A program made the translations under genes and the position numbers. A DNA stretch of 64,000 nucleotides from Streptomyces regalis (GTDB lineage: Bacteria; Actinomycetota; Actinomycetes; Streptomycetales; Streptomycetaceae): NCBI RefSeq assembly GCF_001509475.1, contig NZ_LLZG01000277.1:1-64000 (forward strand), written 5' to 3'. The notes under the pieces are model-generated. The model was not told where the DNA came from and searched no databases. It saw only the letters and a program-made list of their open reading frames with translations. The first letter of the stretch is position 1. Each line of letters starts with the position of its first letter. Below are positions 1 through 9,028 of this stretch, piece after piece.

Positions 1-435
1 CGGCTTACCCTCGCACGGCCTCTCCGAGGCCGGTCTTCCCGTGGGCGGCTCTCCCGCGGCCAGTCCCTCCTCAGGCGCCTCTCCCGAGCGAGCCCTCTCG
101 GCGGATGACTTCCTCCCGGACGGCTCTCCCGCAGCTGGCCCTCCCGTGGACGGCCCGCCCGCAGCCAGCCCCTCCAGGGACGGCTTACCCTCGCACCGCC
201 TCTCCGACGTCGGCTCACCCGAGACCGGCCCCTCCAGGGACGGCTCACCCGCAGACCACCCCTCCGCAGCTGGCCCTCCCGTGGACGGCCCACCCGAGAC
301 CGGCCCCTCCACGGACGGCCCACCCGCAGCTGGCCCTCCCGTGGATGGCCCTCCCGCAGTCAGCCTCTCCGGGGCCGGCCCTTCCGCAGTCAGCCCCTCC
401 ACGGACGGTTCACCCGCAGACGGACCCTCCGCGGC
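1..435 (-). repeat. 15-bp tandem repeat coding for G-P-[SA]-x-[GE] pentapeptides
   Basis: Degenerate 15-bp units read in the minus frame of the DUF692 gene as pentapeptides such as [15 protein letters not shown] and EPSLE. At least 25 units are visible and the array continues past the left edge. Units differ mostly by one or two bases and keep the reading frame, so the array behaves as a coding minisatellite. On the plus strand the same DNA gives two long spurious frames. Confidence 0.85.
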
Positions 436-1290
436 CAACCCCTCCGCAGCCATCCCCCTCGCCACACCCCCCAACTCCAAGGCCCCCCGAATCACCCCCA
501 ACTCCCGCTCCAGCTCCTCCGGTTCGGGGAAGTTCTCGTCCCGTTCCAGCAGTACCCCCGGCGGGGACACGCGGGACGCGAGGTCGGTCAGGATGTCGAG
601 GATCGGCTGGGGGACCGGGTGGGCGTGGCTGTCGTGCCAGACGCCGTCGCGTTCGAAGCCGCCCGCGACGTGGACGTAGGCGATGGCCTCCAGCGGGAGT
701 TCGGCGAGTGCCTTGGCCGGGTCTTCGGCGCGGTTGACGTGGTTGGTGTGGAGGTTGGCGACGTCGATGAGGAGGCGTACGCCCGTGCGGTCGGCGAGTT
801 CGTACAGGAACTGCCCCTCGGTCATCTCCTCGCCCGGCCAGGAGATGAGCGCGGCGATGTTCTCCACGGCGAGCGGCACCGGCAGCGCGTCCTGGGCGAT
901 ACGGACGTTCTCGCACAGCACGTCGAGGGCGTCCCGGGTGCGGGGGACCGGCAGGAGATGTCCCGCTTCCAGCCGCGGGGACGCGGTCAGCGCACCGCCC
1001 GCCCGTACGAACGCGATGTGCTCGGTGACCAGCGGCGACCCCAGCGCCTCCACCCGCTCGGCGAGCGCGGCGAGCCGCTCGGCGTCGGGCCGGTCCGCGC
1101 CGCCGAGGCCCAGCGAGACGCCGTGCGGGATCACGGTCACCCCGCGCGCCCGCAGCCGTACCAGGGACTCGGGAAGATGCCCGGGGCAGACGTTCTCGGC
1201 GACCGTCTCGACCCAGTCGATGCCCGGCATGCGTTCCACGGCTTCCGCGATCTCCGGACGCCATCCGATCCCCGTGCCCAGTCGCTTCAT
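1..1290 (-). CDS. DUF692 (MNIO) family protein with pentapeptide-repeat tail, 3' end outside window
   Basis: The minus frame is open from an ATG at 1290 to the left edge, giving 430 codons with no stop. It is preceded by a GAGGAGGGG ribosome site. Residues 1-275 read as a DUF692 TIM barrel, starting [13 protein letters not shown] and carrying [40 protein letters not shown] and [12 protein letters not shown], with the conserved His, Glu, Asp and Asn residues that bind iron in this family. Family members such as MbnB and TglH are multinuclear non-haem iron oxidative enzymes that modify cysteines in RiPP precursors. Many Streptomyces copies sit outside known RiPP clusters, and no precursor is visible here. 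From about residue 285 the protein becomes a Gly/Pro/Ala/Ser/Glu-rich pentapeptide repeat. The family assignment is firm; the substrate is unknown. Confidence 0.85.
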   Translation of the reverse strand, partial: MKRLGTGIGWRPEIAEAVERMPGIDWVETVAENVCPGHLPESLVRLRARGVTVIPHGVSLGLGGADRPDAERLAALAERVEALGSPLVTEHIAFVRAGGALTASPRLEAGHLLPVPRTRDALDVLCENVRIAQDALPVPLAVENIAALISWPGEEMTEGQFLYELADRTGVRLLIDVANLHTNHVNRAEDPAKALAELPLEAIAYVHVAGGFERDGVWHDSHAHPVPQPILDILTDLASRVSPPGVLLERDENFPEPEELERELGVIRGALELGGVARGMAAEGLAAEGPSAGEPSVEGLTAEGPAPERLTAGGPSTGGPAAGGPSVEGPVSGGPSTGGPAAEGWSAGEPSLEGPVSGEPTSERRCEGKPSLEGLAAGGPSTGGPAAGEPSGRKSSAERARSGEAPEEGLAAGEPPTGRPASERPCEGKP

Positions 1291-1528
1291 CGTCCCCTCC
1301 TCGGCCTCTTCCGTACCCGCTGTCCCGTCTCCTCGGACGTGCCGGACGTGACGGGGGTATGGCCCCGAGGGTCCCGCCCGAACCCCGCGGGCGGCACCTT
1401 CAGAGCAACATTTGAGGTTGGGGCCCACACCTGTGTTCCACACCCTGCGCCCCGCGCCTCGCTTCCCGCGCACGGCCGCTGTCGCAGGCGGCCACCGCAA
1501 GGTCGTACGCGCGAGGTGGCAGGGATGT

Positions 1529-2260
1529 TCAAACGCCCGGCGTCCGCCGCAGCGCCGGGTGGTCGGCGACGACGGTGCAGGACCCGGGCGCGATCTCCGT
1601 GAACCCCGCGTCCCGCACCACCGGCAGCCCACTGGTCGTCAGCTCGGCCCAACGCCCTGGCCGCGCGGTCCGTACGGCGAGCGGGAACCCCGCGTCGCGC
1701 CAGCCGTCCCGCTCCTCGTCCGACAGCTCCCACCAGGCGAGCTGCGCTGCGTGCCCCGCCTGCGCCATCGCCTTGCCGGCCGACATGTCGAGGTCGGGGT
1801 TCAGCCAGAGCACGGGCGCCGACGGATCGGCGTCCACGGGCGGCTCCGGATCGTCGAGGTCGGTCCCGGACACCTGGAGCTTCGCCAGCTCCTTGGGCCA
1901 CCCGTCCAGGGGCACGGGCGGGAACACCCGCACCTCGGACGACTTGCCGGTGACCGTGATGCCCGGCAGCCCTTCCGCCCGCCGCCATTCGGCGCCGCGA
2001 GCCCGCCGCACCACCTTGCGGATACGGGCGTCCTGCCAGTCCCGCACGGCCTCGGCCCACTCGCCTTCGCCGAGGGACCGCTCGTCGCTCAGCATGACCA
2101 GCACCGCGCGGGCGGCGGTTTCCAGGGCGTCCGTACGGGGCGGGGGAGCGGTCCGCTCGATGCGGACGACGAGGGGCAGGACGAACTGCGGCGCCTCGTC
2201 GCGCGTCGAAGGCTCGGTGCGAAAGGGGCCGGCGTCGGGAACGGACGGGTCACTGGTCAC
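1529..2260 (-). CDS. PTH2-type peptidyl-tRNA hydrolase family protein
   Basis: A protein of 243 residues when started at the GTG at 2260, which has GGAGG just upstream. A longer in-frame start at 2341 would overlap the divergent ABC gene and is less likely. The C-terminal half carries the PTH2 signature: [19 protein letters not shown] followed by [14 protein letters not shown], and later [16 protein letters not shown]2 enzymes release peptides from peptidyl-tRNA. Bacterial PTH2 homologues are less common than the Pth1 type, and a separate pth is expected elsewhere in the genome. The N-terminal 120 residues are not part of the known fold. The gene is divergent to the ABC pair at 2316. Confidence 0.75.
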   Translation of the reverse strand: MTSDPSVPDAGPFRTEPSTRDEAPQFVLPLVVRIERTAPPPRTDALETAARAVLVMLSDERSLGEGEWAEAVRDWQDARIRKVVRRARGAEWRRAEGLPGITVTGKSSEVRVFPPVPLDGWPKELAKLQVSGTDLDDPEPPVDADPSAPVLWLNPDLDMSAGKAMAQAGHAAQLAWWELSDEERDGWRDAGFPLAVRTARPGRWAELTTSGLPVVRDAGFTEIAPGSCTVVADHPALRRTPGV

Positions 2261-2315
2261 GTCCTCCAGTCTGCCAGGCGGAAGATCCGTTCTTCGGCGC
2301 GAGAGGATGGGCCCC

Positions 2316-3194
2316 ATGCAACGCGATCTTCGTCTGGACAACGTGGGCCGCCGCTACGGCATACGCGGCCCCTGGGTCTTACGCGGCGTCCACCTCACGG
2401 TGCCCCCCGGCACGCTCATCCGCATCGACGGACCCAACGGCACCGGCAAGTCCACCCTCCTGCGCCTCCTGGCCCGCATAGACGCCCCCTCCGAAGGCCG
2501 CGTCACCGGCCGCCCCCGCACCGCATACGTCCCCGAACGCTTCCCCACAGCCCTCCCCTTCACCGCCCTCGGCTATCTGACCCACCTCGGCACCGTCCAC
2601 GGCCTGTCCCGGCCGGCGGCCACCCGTGCCGCCCTGGAGTGGCTCGACCGCTTCGGCGCCGCCTCCTACGCCCGCACGCCGATGGCCCAGCTGTCGAAGG
2701 GCAGCAGCCAGAAGGTCGCCGTCGTCCAGGCTCTCCTCGCCGAACCGGAGCTGCTCGTCCTGGACGAGGCGTGGACCGGCCTCGACGCCGACGCCCGCGC
2801 GGAGCTGGAGCGTGCGGTCGCCGAACGCACGGCGGGCGGCACCGCCGTGGTCTTCGTGGACCACGACCCGAGCCGCCTGGCGGGGGCGCCCGATGCGACG
2901 TACACCGTGCGGGACACGGGACTGGACCGCCGTACGGAACCGGCACCTTCGAATCCCACCGGCCCGCACGTGATCGTCGTCGTCCAGGGCCCGCGTGCCG
3001 CGCAACTCCCCACCGACGTGCCCCGCACCGTCGCATCGGTCGAGGAACTCACGCCCGGCACCCACCGCCTCACCGTCCCCGCGTCCCACTCGGACGTCGT
3101 CCTGCGCACCCTGCTGACCGCCCGCCCGTCATGGCACGTGGTGAGCGTGAGCCAGGAGAGACCTGCCCAACCCGAAACCGAGAGCCGCCGATGA
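2316..3194 (+). CDS. ABC transporter ATP-binding protein
   Basis: A 292-residue single ABC ATPase. Walker A is IDGPNGTGKSTLL near residue 40, the signature is the variant LSKGSSQKVAV, and Walker B is LLVLDEAWTGLD followed by the switch His in VDHDPS. The start at 2316 has GAGAGG nine bases upstream; an ATG at 2307 is an alternative that adds three residues. The C-terminal 80 residues after the nucleotide domain lack a recognised motif. The gene overlaps the next one by ATGA, so the ATPase and the membrane protein at 3191 form one exporter-type ABC unit. The substrate cannot be told from sequence. Confidence 0.9.
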   Translation: MQRDLRLDNVGRRYGIRGPWVLRGVHLTVPPGTLIRIDGPNGTGKSTLLRLLARIDAPSEGRVTGRPRTAYVPERFPTALPFTALGYLTHLGTVHGLSRPAATRAALEWLDRFGAASYARTPMAQLSKGSSQKVAVVQALLAEPELLVLDEAWTGLDADARAELERAVAERTAGGTAVVFVDHDPSRLAGAPDATYTVRDTGLDRRTEPAPSNPTGPHVIVVVQGPRAAQLPTDVPRTVASVEELTPGTHRLTVPASHSDVVLRTLLTARPSWHVVSVSQERPAQPETESRR

Positions 3195-3871
3195 CGCCGA
3201 TGAACGCCCTCCTCCGCTACCAGGCCGCCCTGCTGGCCCGCTCGCAGCGCTGGCTGCCGCCGTTCATCCTGTACGCCGTCTTCCTGGCCGTGGGTGTGCA
3301 GAGCGGGCAGCCCGTGCTCGACTCGCTCGGCTACGCGGCCGCGGCCCTGCTGCCCGTCGCCGCCTGGCTGGTGCGGATCTGCGTCACCAACGAGCCGCCC
3401 GCCGCCCGCAGTTGCGTCTCCGCGGCCGTCGGCCCGGGGCGGGCGCACCTCGCCGCGCTGTTGGTGGCGCTGGCCGCGGCGGCGGCCCTCGGTACGGTGG
3501 CGACCGTCGTCGTCACCCTGATCAGCAACCCGGCCGGCGCCGACCTCCAGACCCGCGTGCCGCGGTTGCCCGCGGGCGCCGCCGGGCTGCTCGCCGCGCT
3601 GGCCTGCGCCCTGCTCGGAACCGCCGTCGGCGCCCTCACCAGCTGGCCGCTGCTGCGCTCGACCGGCCGCGCGGTCCCCACGATGCTGCTCGCGGCCCTG
3701 CTGTCGGTGGTGGTGACCGGCTCCCCGGCCCACGCGGCGGTCAGCGGCCTGGTCACCGGCTCCCGCTCGGGCACGGTTCCCCTGCCCCTGCTCCCCTTGG
3801 CCGCGGCGGCCCTGCTCACGGCGGCAGCGACGGCCGTGGCCTGCGCGCTCACGTCCCGCAGATCACCCTGA
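3191..3871 (+). CDS. ABC transporter-associated integral membrane protein
   Basis: A 226-residue polytopic protein translationally coupled to the ATPase by an ATGA overlap. About six hydrophobic segments are visible, including FILYAVFLAVGVQSG, AAAALLPVAAWLVRI, LAALLVALAAAAALGTV, LLAALACALLGTAVGAL and PLLPLAAAALLTAAATAVA. It probably forms the membrane half of a small efflux ABC transporter (ABC-2-like in plan). It ends within a 17-bp repeat that also holds the stop of the convergent gene. Confidence 0.75.
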   Translation: MTPMNALLRYQAALLARSQRWLPPFILYAVFLAVGVQSGQPVLDSLGYAAAALLPVAAWLVRICVTNEPPAARSCVSAAVGPGRAHLAALLVALAAAAALGTVATVVVTLISNPAGADLQTRVPRLPAGAAGLLAALACALLGTAVGALTSWPLLRSTGRAVPTMLLAALLSVVVTGSPAHAAVSGLVTGSRSGTVPLPLLPLAAAALLTAAATAVACALTSRRSP

Positions 3872-3913
3872 ACGGCAGGTCACCCCGAACGGCAGGTCAT
3901 CCCGAACACGCCG
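3863..3913. repeat. Three tandem 17-bp repeats at a convergent gene junction
   Basis: Two near-identical 17-bp units (TCACCCTGAACGGCAGG and TCACCCCGAACGGCAGG, 3863-3896) are followed by a third degenerate unit (3897-3913). The first unit contains the stop of the ABC membrane gene and the third contains the stop of the convergent zinc-ribbon gene. No strong hairpin was seen. Confidence 0.8.
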
Positions 3914-4088
3914 TGCGCTGCGCCTCCTGCCACTCGCACACCGGGCAGAGCGTGATCCCCTTGTAGGACTCCGGGTACTCCGTAGGCTCCCGGCACAGCA
4001 CACACTCCGCATACGGCGGCCCGTCCGCCTTGGGCGGCCTGGTCGCGTCGATCAGGCAGTAGTCGGTCGTGGGCTGTTCCTCGCTCAT
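3897..4088 (-). CDS. 63-residue zinc-ribbon-like protein
   Basis: A small protein with two knuckle-like CxxC pairs, ECVLCREP and LCPVCEWQ, separated by about 20 residues, plus a final Cys near the C-terminus. This spacing fits a zinc ribbon. The start ATG at 4088 is preceded by a weak purine stretch. It is 18 bases downstream of the polysaccharide deacetylase start, in the same direction. The high Cys content and Streptomyces-like codon use argue for a real gene. Its role is not known. Confidence 0.65.
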   Translation of the reverse strand: MSEEQPTTDYCLIDATRPPKADGPPYAECVLCREPTEYPESYKGITLCPVCEWQEAQRTACSG

Positions 4089-4106
4089 GTCCCCAGCGTA
4101 CGAGCG

Positions 4107-4961
4107 TCACCGCCGCCCGCGGGCAGCCCCGATCAGCTCGGACACCTTGACGAACCGGAAGCCCTTCCCGCGCAGCTCGGGCACGACGCTCCGCACCACC
4201 CGCTCGGTCGTCGGAGCGGCGCTGAGCGTGCAGTGCAGGACGACCACGGACCCGGGCCGCACCCCGTCCAGCACCTCCCGGGCGACCGCGCGGGCGTCCG
4301 TCGCGAACGCGTCCCCGCTCACCACGTCCCACTGCACGGCGGTGACCCCGACCGGGGTCAGCGCCTTCAGGGCGCGGCGGTCGTAACAGCCGCCAGGAAA
4401 CCGGAAGTACGGCATCGGGTCACGGATCCCCACCCTCCGGAACGCGGCGTACGCCCGCTCCACATCCGTCGGCATCCGCTCCTCGTCGACGGTCGGCAGC
4501 CCGTAGCAGTCGTCGGTGAAGGCGTGGTGGCTGTACGAGTGGTTGGCGACCTCGAAGAGCGGATCCCGCCCGATGGCCCGGGCCTGCCCCGGGTACTCCT
4601 CGGCCCACCGCCCCGTCATGAACACGGTCGCCGGCACCTTCAGCTCCCGCAGGGCCGCAACGAGCCCCGGATTGTCGAACCGCTCGCCGCTCGCCGCCCG
4701 CGGCCCCTGATCGGAGGTCATGTCCGCATCGAAGGTGAGCGCGACGGTCTTGTCCCGATCCCGGGGGCCGTGCTTGAAGACGGGGGTCAGACCGGCGGGG
4801 CCGGGCGCGAGGGTCGGAGGCTTGGCCGCGGGGGAGGAGGTGGCGGTGGCGCTGGGTGCCGGGAGGGGAGCCCGGGTCGCCTCGGGCGCACACGAGGCGA
4901 GTGCGCTCAGTGCCGCGCCCAGGGCGCAGGCGGCGGTGACGCGTCGTACAAGAGTGATCAC
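4107..4961 (-). CDS. Polysaccharide deacetylase (NodB fold) lipoprotein
   Basis: A 284-residue protein with a lipoprotein signal: a basic start, a hydrophobic run and the lipobox LASC near residue 24, followed by a Pro/Ala/Ser linker. The NodB domain begins with VALTFDADM (a metal-binding Asp pair), then NHSYSHHAF supplying the metal His residues, RFPGGCYD and WDVVSGDAF, and VVLHCTLSA near the end. Family members remove acetyl groups from chitooligosaccharide or peptidoglycan GlcNAc/MurNAc on the outer face of the membrane. The TFDADM form is a common Streptomyces subgroup. It is probably cell-wall anchored and metal dependent; the substrate is inferred. Confidence 0.88.
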   Translation of the reverse strand: MITLVRRVTAACALGAALSALASCAPEATRAPLPAPSATATSSPAAKPPTLAPGPAGLTPVFKHGPRDRDKTVALTFDADMTSDQGPRAASGERFDNPGLVAALRELKVPATVFMTGRWAEEYPGQARAIGRDPLFEVANHSYSHHAFTDDCYGLPTVDEERMPTDVERAYAAFRRVGIRDPMPYFRFPGGCYDRRALKALTPVGVTAVQWDVVSGDAFATDARAVAREVLDGVRPGSVVVLHCTLSAAPTTERVVRSVVPELRGKGFRFVKVSELIGAARGRR

Positions 4962-5004
4962 CGCATGAAGATATGAGGATCAACTGGTCATATCGCCGCA
5001 TCGA

Positions 5005-5045
5005 CCGGCCCCGCCGGGCCCGTGTCACTCGCCCGGCGGGGCCGG
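5005..5045 (-). terminator. 15-bp hairpin terminator after the kinase gene
   Basis: A perfect 15-bp inverted repeat, left arm 5005-5019 and right arm 5031-5045, with an 11-nt loop. It lies directly behind the kinase stop at 5051. There is no U-tract, as is usual in Streptomyces. It separates the kinase from the deacetylase promoter. Confidence 0.78.
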
Positions 5046-5050
5046 CCTTC

Positions 5051-6508
5051 TCAGTCGGTGCGGGTGCAGGAGCCCGTCGGTGCGGCGGCCGGAGGGCGGC
5101 ACTGGAGGGTGGCGTCGGCTGCGGCTGTGCTCAGGTAGCGGCCGAGGCAGTTGTTCACCGTGGTTCGGCCGCGCTCGGCGCAGAAGGTCAGGGCGGCGCG
5201 GCCGTCGGGGAAGGGGCCGGGGGCGTAGAACACCCAGTAGCCGCTGCGCAGGGAGGCGTAGTCGTCGCTGCGCAGGACGGCCGCCTCCGGCACGGACCTG
5301 CGGATGGTGGCGAGTCGCCGGTCGCGGGCGGCGGTGCCCGAGGCGATGGGTTCGGAGTGGAGCTGGGCGATCCAGCGGCCTTCCGGCGTGCCGACGGGGG
5401 TGCCGGCGGGCGGCGTCGGGCTGGGGGTGGATCTCGTGGCCGTCGGGGTCGTCGTGCCGTCGGCCTTGTCGTCGCCGTCGGTGTCGCCGGGGCGCAGCGC
5501 GAAGACCAGAGCCGTCGCCGTGGCGATCACCAGCGCCGCGCTCGCCGCCACCACGAGCGGTGTACGGCGTCGAGGGCCCCGCGGCGGCTGCGGAACCGTC
5601 GGGCGTGGGGTGTCCTGCTGGGTGGGGGTGGGGACAGGCGGCGGGGTCGGCATCTGGTGGTGCGGGGCGCCGGCGGTCAGCGTCGGGCGAGTCCAGTGCG
5701 GTGTCGCCCCCGCCTCCACCTCCGCCAGCATCGCGTCCAGCCGGGCGGCGTCAGGGCGGGCCGCCGGCTCGCGTACCAGCAGGGCATCGAGCACCGGCGT
5801 CAGTGGGCCCGAGCGGGTCGGTGCCGGGAGCGGGGCGTCGAGTACGGCGGCCAGGGTGGCGAGGGTGGTGGGGCGGCGCAGGGGGCTGACGCCCTCCACG
5901 CACACGTACAGGACCACGCCCAGCGACCACAGGTCGGCAGCCGGTTCGTCGTCGTGGCCCCGGATGCGCTCGGGGGCCATGTACTCGGGTGAACCGACGA
6001 GTTCGCCGGTGGCCGTGAGGGCCGTCGTGCCCTGCAGGGCGGCGATGCCGAAGTCGGTGAGGACGGCGTTGCCGTCGGGGCGCAGAAGGATGTTGGCGGG
6101 TTTGACGTCCCGGTGCTGGATGCCCGCCGCGTGCGCGGCCCGCAGCGCGGCGAGCACCTGGCGGCCGAGACGGGCCGCCTCCACCGGGGTCAACGGGCCG
6201 TCGTCCAGCCGCCGTTGGAGCGAGACTCCCGGCACGAGTTCCATCACGATCCACGGATGCGGTTCGGCGGCCACGATCTGATGAACCGTCACCACATGCG
6301 CATGGTTGAGCCGGGCCAGCGCCCGTGCCTCCCGCAGCACCCGCTCGCGCACCACGCCGACCGTGTCCGGGTCGGACCGGACCGCCTTGAGTGCGACCTC
6401 GCGGTGCAGCACCGTGTCGCGGGCCCGCCACACGGTGCCCATTCCGCCGCTGCCGAGCCGTTCCACCAGCTCGAAACGGCCGTCGACGACATCCCCCGGT
6501 GCGTTCAT
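5051..6508 (-). CDS. Transmembrane Ser/Thr protein kinase (PknB-like)
   Basis: A 485-residue Hanks-type kinase. The Gly loop is RLGSGGMGTVW at residues 18-28, the catalytic Lys is K41 in VALKAV, HRDVKPANILL starts at 132, DFG is at 152-154 and APE at 178-180. After about residue 270 comes a Pro/Thr-rich juxtamembrane linker, then one membrane segment (VVAASAALVIATATALVF) and an extracellular domain of about 130 residues with several Cys. There are no PASTA repeats, so the sensor differs from PknB. It probably phosphorylates Ser/Thr of cytoplasmic targets in response to an external cue. The PP2C at 16729 is a possible counterpart, but is not linked. Confidence 0.92.
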   Translation of the reverse strand: MNAPGDVVDGRFELVERLGSGGMGTVWRARDTVLHREVALKAVRSDPDTVGVVRERVLREARALARLNHAHVVTVHQIVAAEPHPWIVMELVPGVSLQRRLDDGPLTPVEAARLGRQVLAALRAAHAAGIQHRDVKPANILLRPDGNAVLTDFGIAALQGTTALTATGELVGSPEYMAPERIRGHDDEPAADLWSLGVVLYVCVEGVSPLRRPTTLATLAAVLDAPLPAPTRSGPLTPVLDALLVREPAARPDAARLDAMLAEVEAGATPHWTRPTLTAGAPHHQMPTPPPVPTPTQQDTPRPTVPQPPRGPRRRTPLVVAASAALVIATATALVFALRPGDTDGDDKADGTTTPTATRSTPSPTPPAGTPVGTPEGRWIAQLHSEPIASGTAARDRRLATIRRSVPEAAVLRSDDYASLRSGYWVFYAPGPFPDGRAALTFCAERGRTTVNNCLGRYLSTAAADATLQCRPPAAAPTGSCTRTD

Positions 6509-6574
6509 GCGGCACAGATTAGAGGACGCCGGAGAGGCGACCTCCGCTTGGGGAGGCGTGACGGGGGGGGGAGG

Positions 6575-7963
6575 CTACTTGCGCCAGGGCCCCGTCACCG
6601 CGAACGTCGTACCCGGCGTGTAGCAGTTGACGTACATCGTCTCGCCGTCGGGCGAGAAAGTGACGCCGGCGAACTCGCCCCACTCCGGCTCCGCGGGGGT
6701 CCCCATGTTCTGGGCGTTGCGCGCCATCGCGTACACCTCGCCGCCTCGCGTCACGCCGAACACGTGCTGGGCGCCGTTGCCGTCCTCGCACACCATCAGG
6801 CCGCCGCTGGGGGCGAGGCAGATGTTGTCCGGGGACTCGCCGGGGAGCTGCAGGTTCGTGTCGGGGCCGAAGACGATCACGAGGGTGAGGCGGCGCGCGG
6901 TGGGGTCGTAGCGCCAGATCTGGCCGTAGTGGTCCGCCGCCGAGCCCTCCGCTCTGCGGGCGAAGGAGGAGACGAAGTAGACGCTGCGGCCGCCCCAGTA
7001 GCAGCCCTCCAGCTTCTGCGCGTGCGTGATGCCCTTCGGGCCGAAGTCCTGGTGACGGATGGGGGTTTGGGTGGCGAGCGGGTCCGGTACGTCGACCCAC
7101 TCGATCTTCTCGAAGCTCGCGCCCGTCTCCTGGATCGAGGAGAGGTCGGGTACGCCCGGCACGCGCATCGCCTGGAGGCGGCCGCCCGCGCGCAGGGTGC
7201 CCAGGCCGCCGCGCGGCTGGTGGGGCAGGAAGCGGTAGAAGAGGCCGAAGGGCTTCTCGAAGGCGTCCTCGGTCTCGTAGACGATGCCGCGCCCTGGGTC
7301 CACCGCGATCGCCTCGTGCTGGAAGCGGCCCATCGCGGTCAGCGGGACCGCGCCGGAGCGGTGCGGGTTGGCCGGGTCGACCTCGAAGATGAAGCCGTGG
7401 TCCTTGGTGTAGCCGTTGGTGCCCGCTCTGTCCTCGGTCTCCTCGCAGGTCAGCCAGGTGCCCCAAGGTGTGGGCCCGCCCGCGCAGTTGACGGCCGTAC
7501 CGGCGATGGCGACGCGCTCGGACAGGACCCGGCCGTGGGAGTCCAGCGTCAGCGCCGTACAGCCGCCCTTGCCCGCCGGGTCGTAGGTCAGGCCCGCGAC
7601 GGTCGGGACGGGGACTTTCGCGGTGACGCGGTTCTCGTGGTTGCGCACCAGGTGGACGCGGCCGTGCCGGCCGGGCAGGGCCGTCATGCCGTCGTGGTTG
7701 GACGGGACCGGGCCCTCGCCGGAGCGGAGCTGGTCGCCCTCGCGGGAGAGGACCCGGTAGGAGAAACCTTCCGGCAGATCGAGCAGGCCCTTCGGGTCGG
7801 GCACCAGCGGGCCGTACCCGGTGTGACCCAGGTTCTGCGCGGCGGCGGTCCCCGCGAAGAGTTCGGTGAGGTTTCCGGCGAAGGCGATCGAGACGCCCAC
7901 CGCCCCGGTACGGGCGAGGAGCTGACGGCGTGTCGTACGACCGACGGTCGTGTTCTCGGACAT
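6575..7963 (-). CDS. Tat-exported PhoX-family phosphatase (DUF839)
   Basis: A 462-residue protein with a twin-arginine signal (RTTRRQLLARTGAVG near residue 9) and a cleavage region around GTAAAQN. The mature part follows the PhoX/DUF839 pattern: RNHENR, TYDPAGKGGCT, NCAGGPTPWGTWLTCEE, EDAFEKPFGLFYRF, GCYWGGRSVYFVSS and a six-bladed propeller-like organisation. PhoX enzymes are Ca/Fe-dependent alkaline phosphatases exported in folded form by Tat. Some Streptomyces homologues are annotated only as DUF839 proteins, so the reaction is inferred. A PHO-box-like array lies at 9029, but the slipin gene stands between. Confidence 0.85.
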   Translation of the reverse strand: MSENTTVGRTTRRQLLARTGAVGVSIAFAGNLTELFAGTAAAQNLGHTGYGPLVPDPKGLLDLPEGFSYRVLSREGDQLRSGEGPVPSNHDGMTALPGRHGRVHLVRNHENRVTAKVPVPTVAGLTYDPAGKGGCTALTLDSHGRVLSERVAIAGTAVNCAGGPTPWGTWLTCEETEDRAGTNGYTKDHGFIFEVDPANPHRSGAVPLTAMGRFQHEAIAVDPGRGIVYETEDAFEKPFGLFYRFLPHQPRGGLGTLRAGGRLQAMRVPGVPDLSSIQETGASFEKIEWVDVPDPLATQTPIRHQDFGPKGITHAQKLEGCYWGGRSVYFVSSFARRAEGSAADHYGQIWRYDPTARRLTLVIVFGPDTNLQLPGESPDNICLAPSGGLMVCEDGNGAQHVFGVTRGGEVYAMARNAQNMGTPAEPEWGEFAGVTFSPDGETMYVNCYTPGTTFAVTGPWRK

Positions 7964-8053
7964 GGGGCAACCTTCCTGCTGGCGGACAGGAACTGTGACC
8001 CCGCCGTGTCTATCACCTGGTGCGTGTCGCCGGAACCACGCGCGTAGCGTGTG

Positions 8054-8929
8054 TCACTTCTGAAGGGGCTGCCCGGGGGCGTCCGGCGTGGGTTCCCGGA
8101 TGGACTCCTGGCTGGACTCCTCGACGGCCGCACGCTCGCCGACGGGCCCGACCTCGTGCTCCGGCGGCGGCTGTGCCCCCCTCTCCAGGAACCGCAGCAG
8201 CTCCACCGGGATGGGCAGCACCAGCGTGGAGTTCTTCTCCGCCGCCACGGCCATCACCGTCTGCAGCAGCCGCAGCTGGAGGGCGGAGGGCGCGTCGGCC
8301 ATCTGGTGCGCGGCCTCGGCCAGCTTCTTGGAGGCCTGGAGTTCGGCGTCGGCGTTGATGACCCGGGCCCGCCGCTCGCGGTCGGCCTCGGCCTGCCGGG
8401 CCATGGAGCGCTTCATCGTGTCGGGCAGGGACACGTCCTTGATCTCGACGCGGTCGATCTGCACGCCCCAGCCGATCGCCGGACTGTCGATCATCAGCTC
8501 CAGGCCCTGGTTGAGCTTCTCGCGGTTGGACAGCAGATCGTCCAGATCGCTCTTGCCGATGATCGAGCGCAGCGACGTCTGCGCCATCTGGGAGACGGCG
8601 AAGCGGTAGTCCTCGACGTTGATGATCGCCGCCGCCGCGTCCACGACCTTGAAGTACACGACCGCGTCGACCCGCACGGTCACGTTGTCACGGGTGATGC
8701 CCTCCTGGGCGGGCACGGGCATCGTCACGATCTGCATGTTGACCTTGTGGAGCCGGTCGACGGCGGGGACGATCAGCGTGAATCCCGGCGGGCGTACGGT
8801 GCCCCGCAGACGTCCGAGCCGCAGGATCACCCCGCGCTCGTACTGCTTGACGACCCGCGCGGCGGCCGCGAGATACACCAGTCCCGCCGCGCCGACGCCC
8901 ACGGCCGCGCCCAGCAACTCCTCGACCAT
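8054..8929 (-). CDS. Slipin/SPFH (stomatin-like) membrane protein
   Basis: A 291-residue protein with an N-terminal membrane anchor (GAAVGVGAAGLVYLAAAA), the SPFH start VVKQYERGVILRLGRLRG, the core GITRDNVTVRVDAVVYF and a coiled-coil region rich in EADRERRARVINADAELQA. It ends in a short acidic tail. Slipins form oligomers at membrane microdomains and often pair with NfeD proteases, but no nfeD is adjacent here. The start ATG at 8929 has GAGGAGG six bases upstream. A strong hairpin (8986-9019) and an 11-bp array lie in its upstream region. Confidence 0.9.
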   Translation of the reverse strand: MVEELLGAAVGVGAAGLVYLAAAARVVKQYERGVILRLGRLRGTVRPPGFTLIVPAVDRLHKVNMQIVTMPVPAQEGITRDNVTVRVDAVVYFKVVDAAAAIINVEDYRFAVSQMAQTSLRSIIGKSDLDDLLSNREKLNQGLELMIDSPAIGWGVQIDRVEIKDVSLPDTMKRSMARQAEADRERRARVINADAELQASKKLAEAAHQMADAPSALQLRLLQTVMAVAAEKNSTLVLPIPVELLRFLERGAQPPPEHEVGPVGERAAVEESSQESIREPTPDAPGQPLQK

Positions 8930-8985
8930 GACGCCTCCTCATCGAGAGGCCCGTTCCGTATTCTCCTGTAACGATATGCCCGGTG

Positions 8986-9019
8986 TCCGGTCCGGGGCCA
9001 TGGACGGCCCCGGACCGGA
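8986..9019 (-). terminator. 14-bp hairpin downstream of the carbonic anhydrase-SulP pair
   Basis: A perfect 14-bp inverted repeat, arms 8986-8999 and 9006-9019, with a 6-nt loop. It lies about 100 bases behind the SulP stop on the transcribed minus strand and about 60 bases before the slipin start. It probably ends the upstream operon and insulates slipin. Confidence 0.72.
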
Positions 9020-9028
9020 GTCGTACAT

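Noticed and set aside
1..435. Possible CRISPR or regulatory direct-repeat array
   Set aside because: The 15-bp period keeps a coding frame continuous with the DUF692 gene, and there are no spacers.
619..1602. A 327-codon plus-strand frame opposite the DUF692 gene
   Set aside because: The minus strand has the MNIO motifs; this is the shadow.
5751..6515. Second kinase-like frame on the minus strand
   Set aside because: A shifted frame of the Ser/Thr kinase without motifs.
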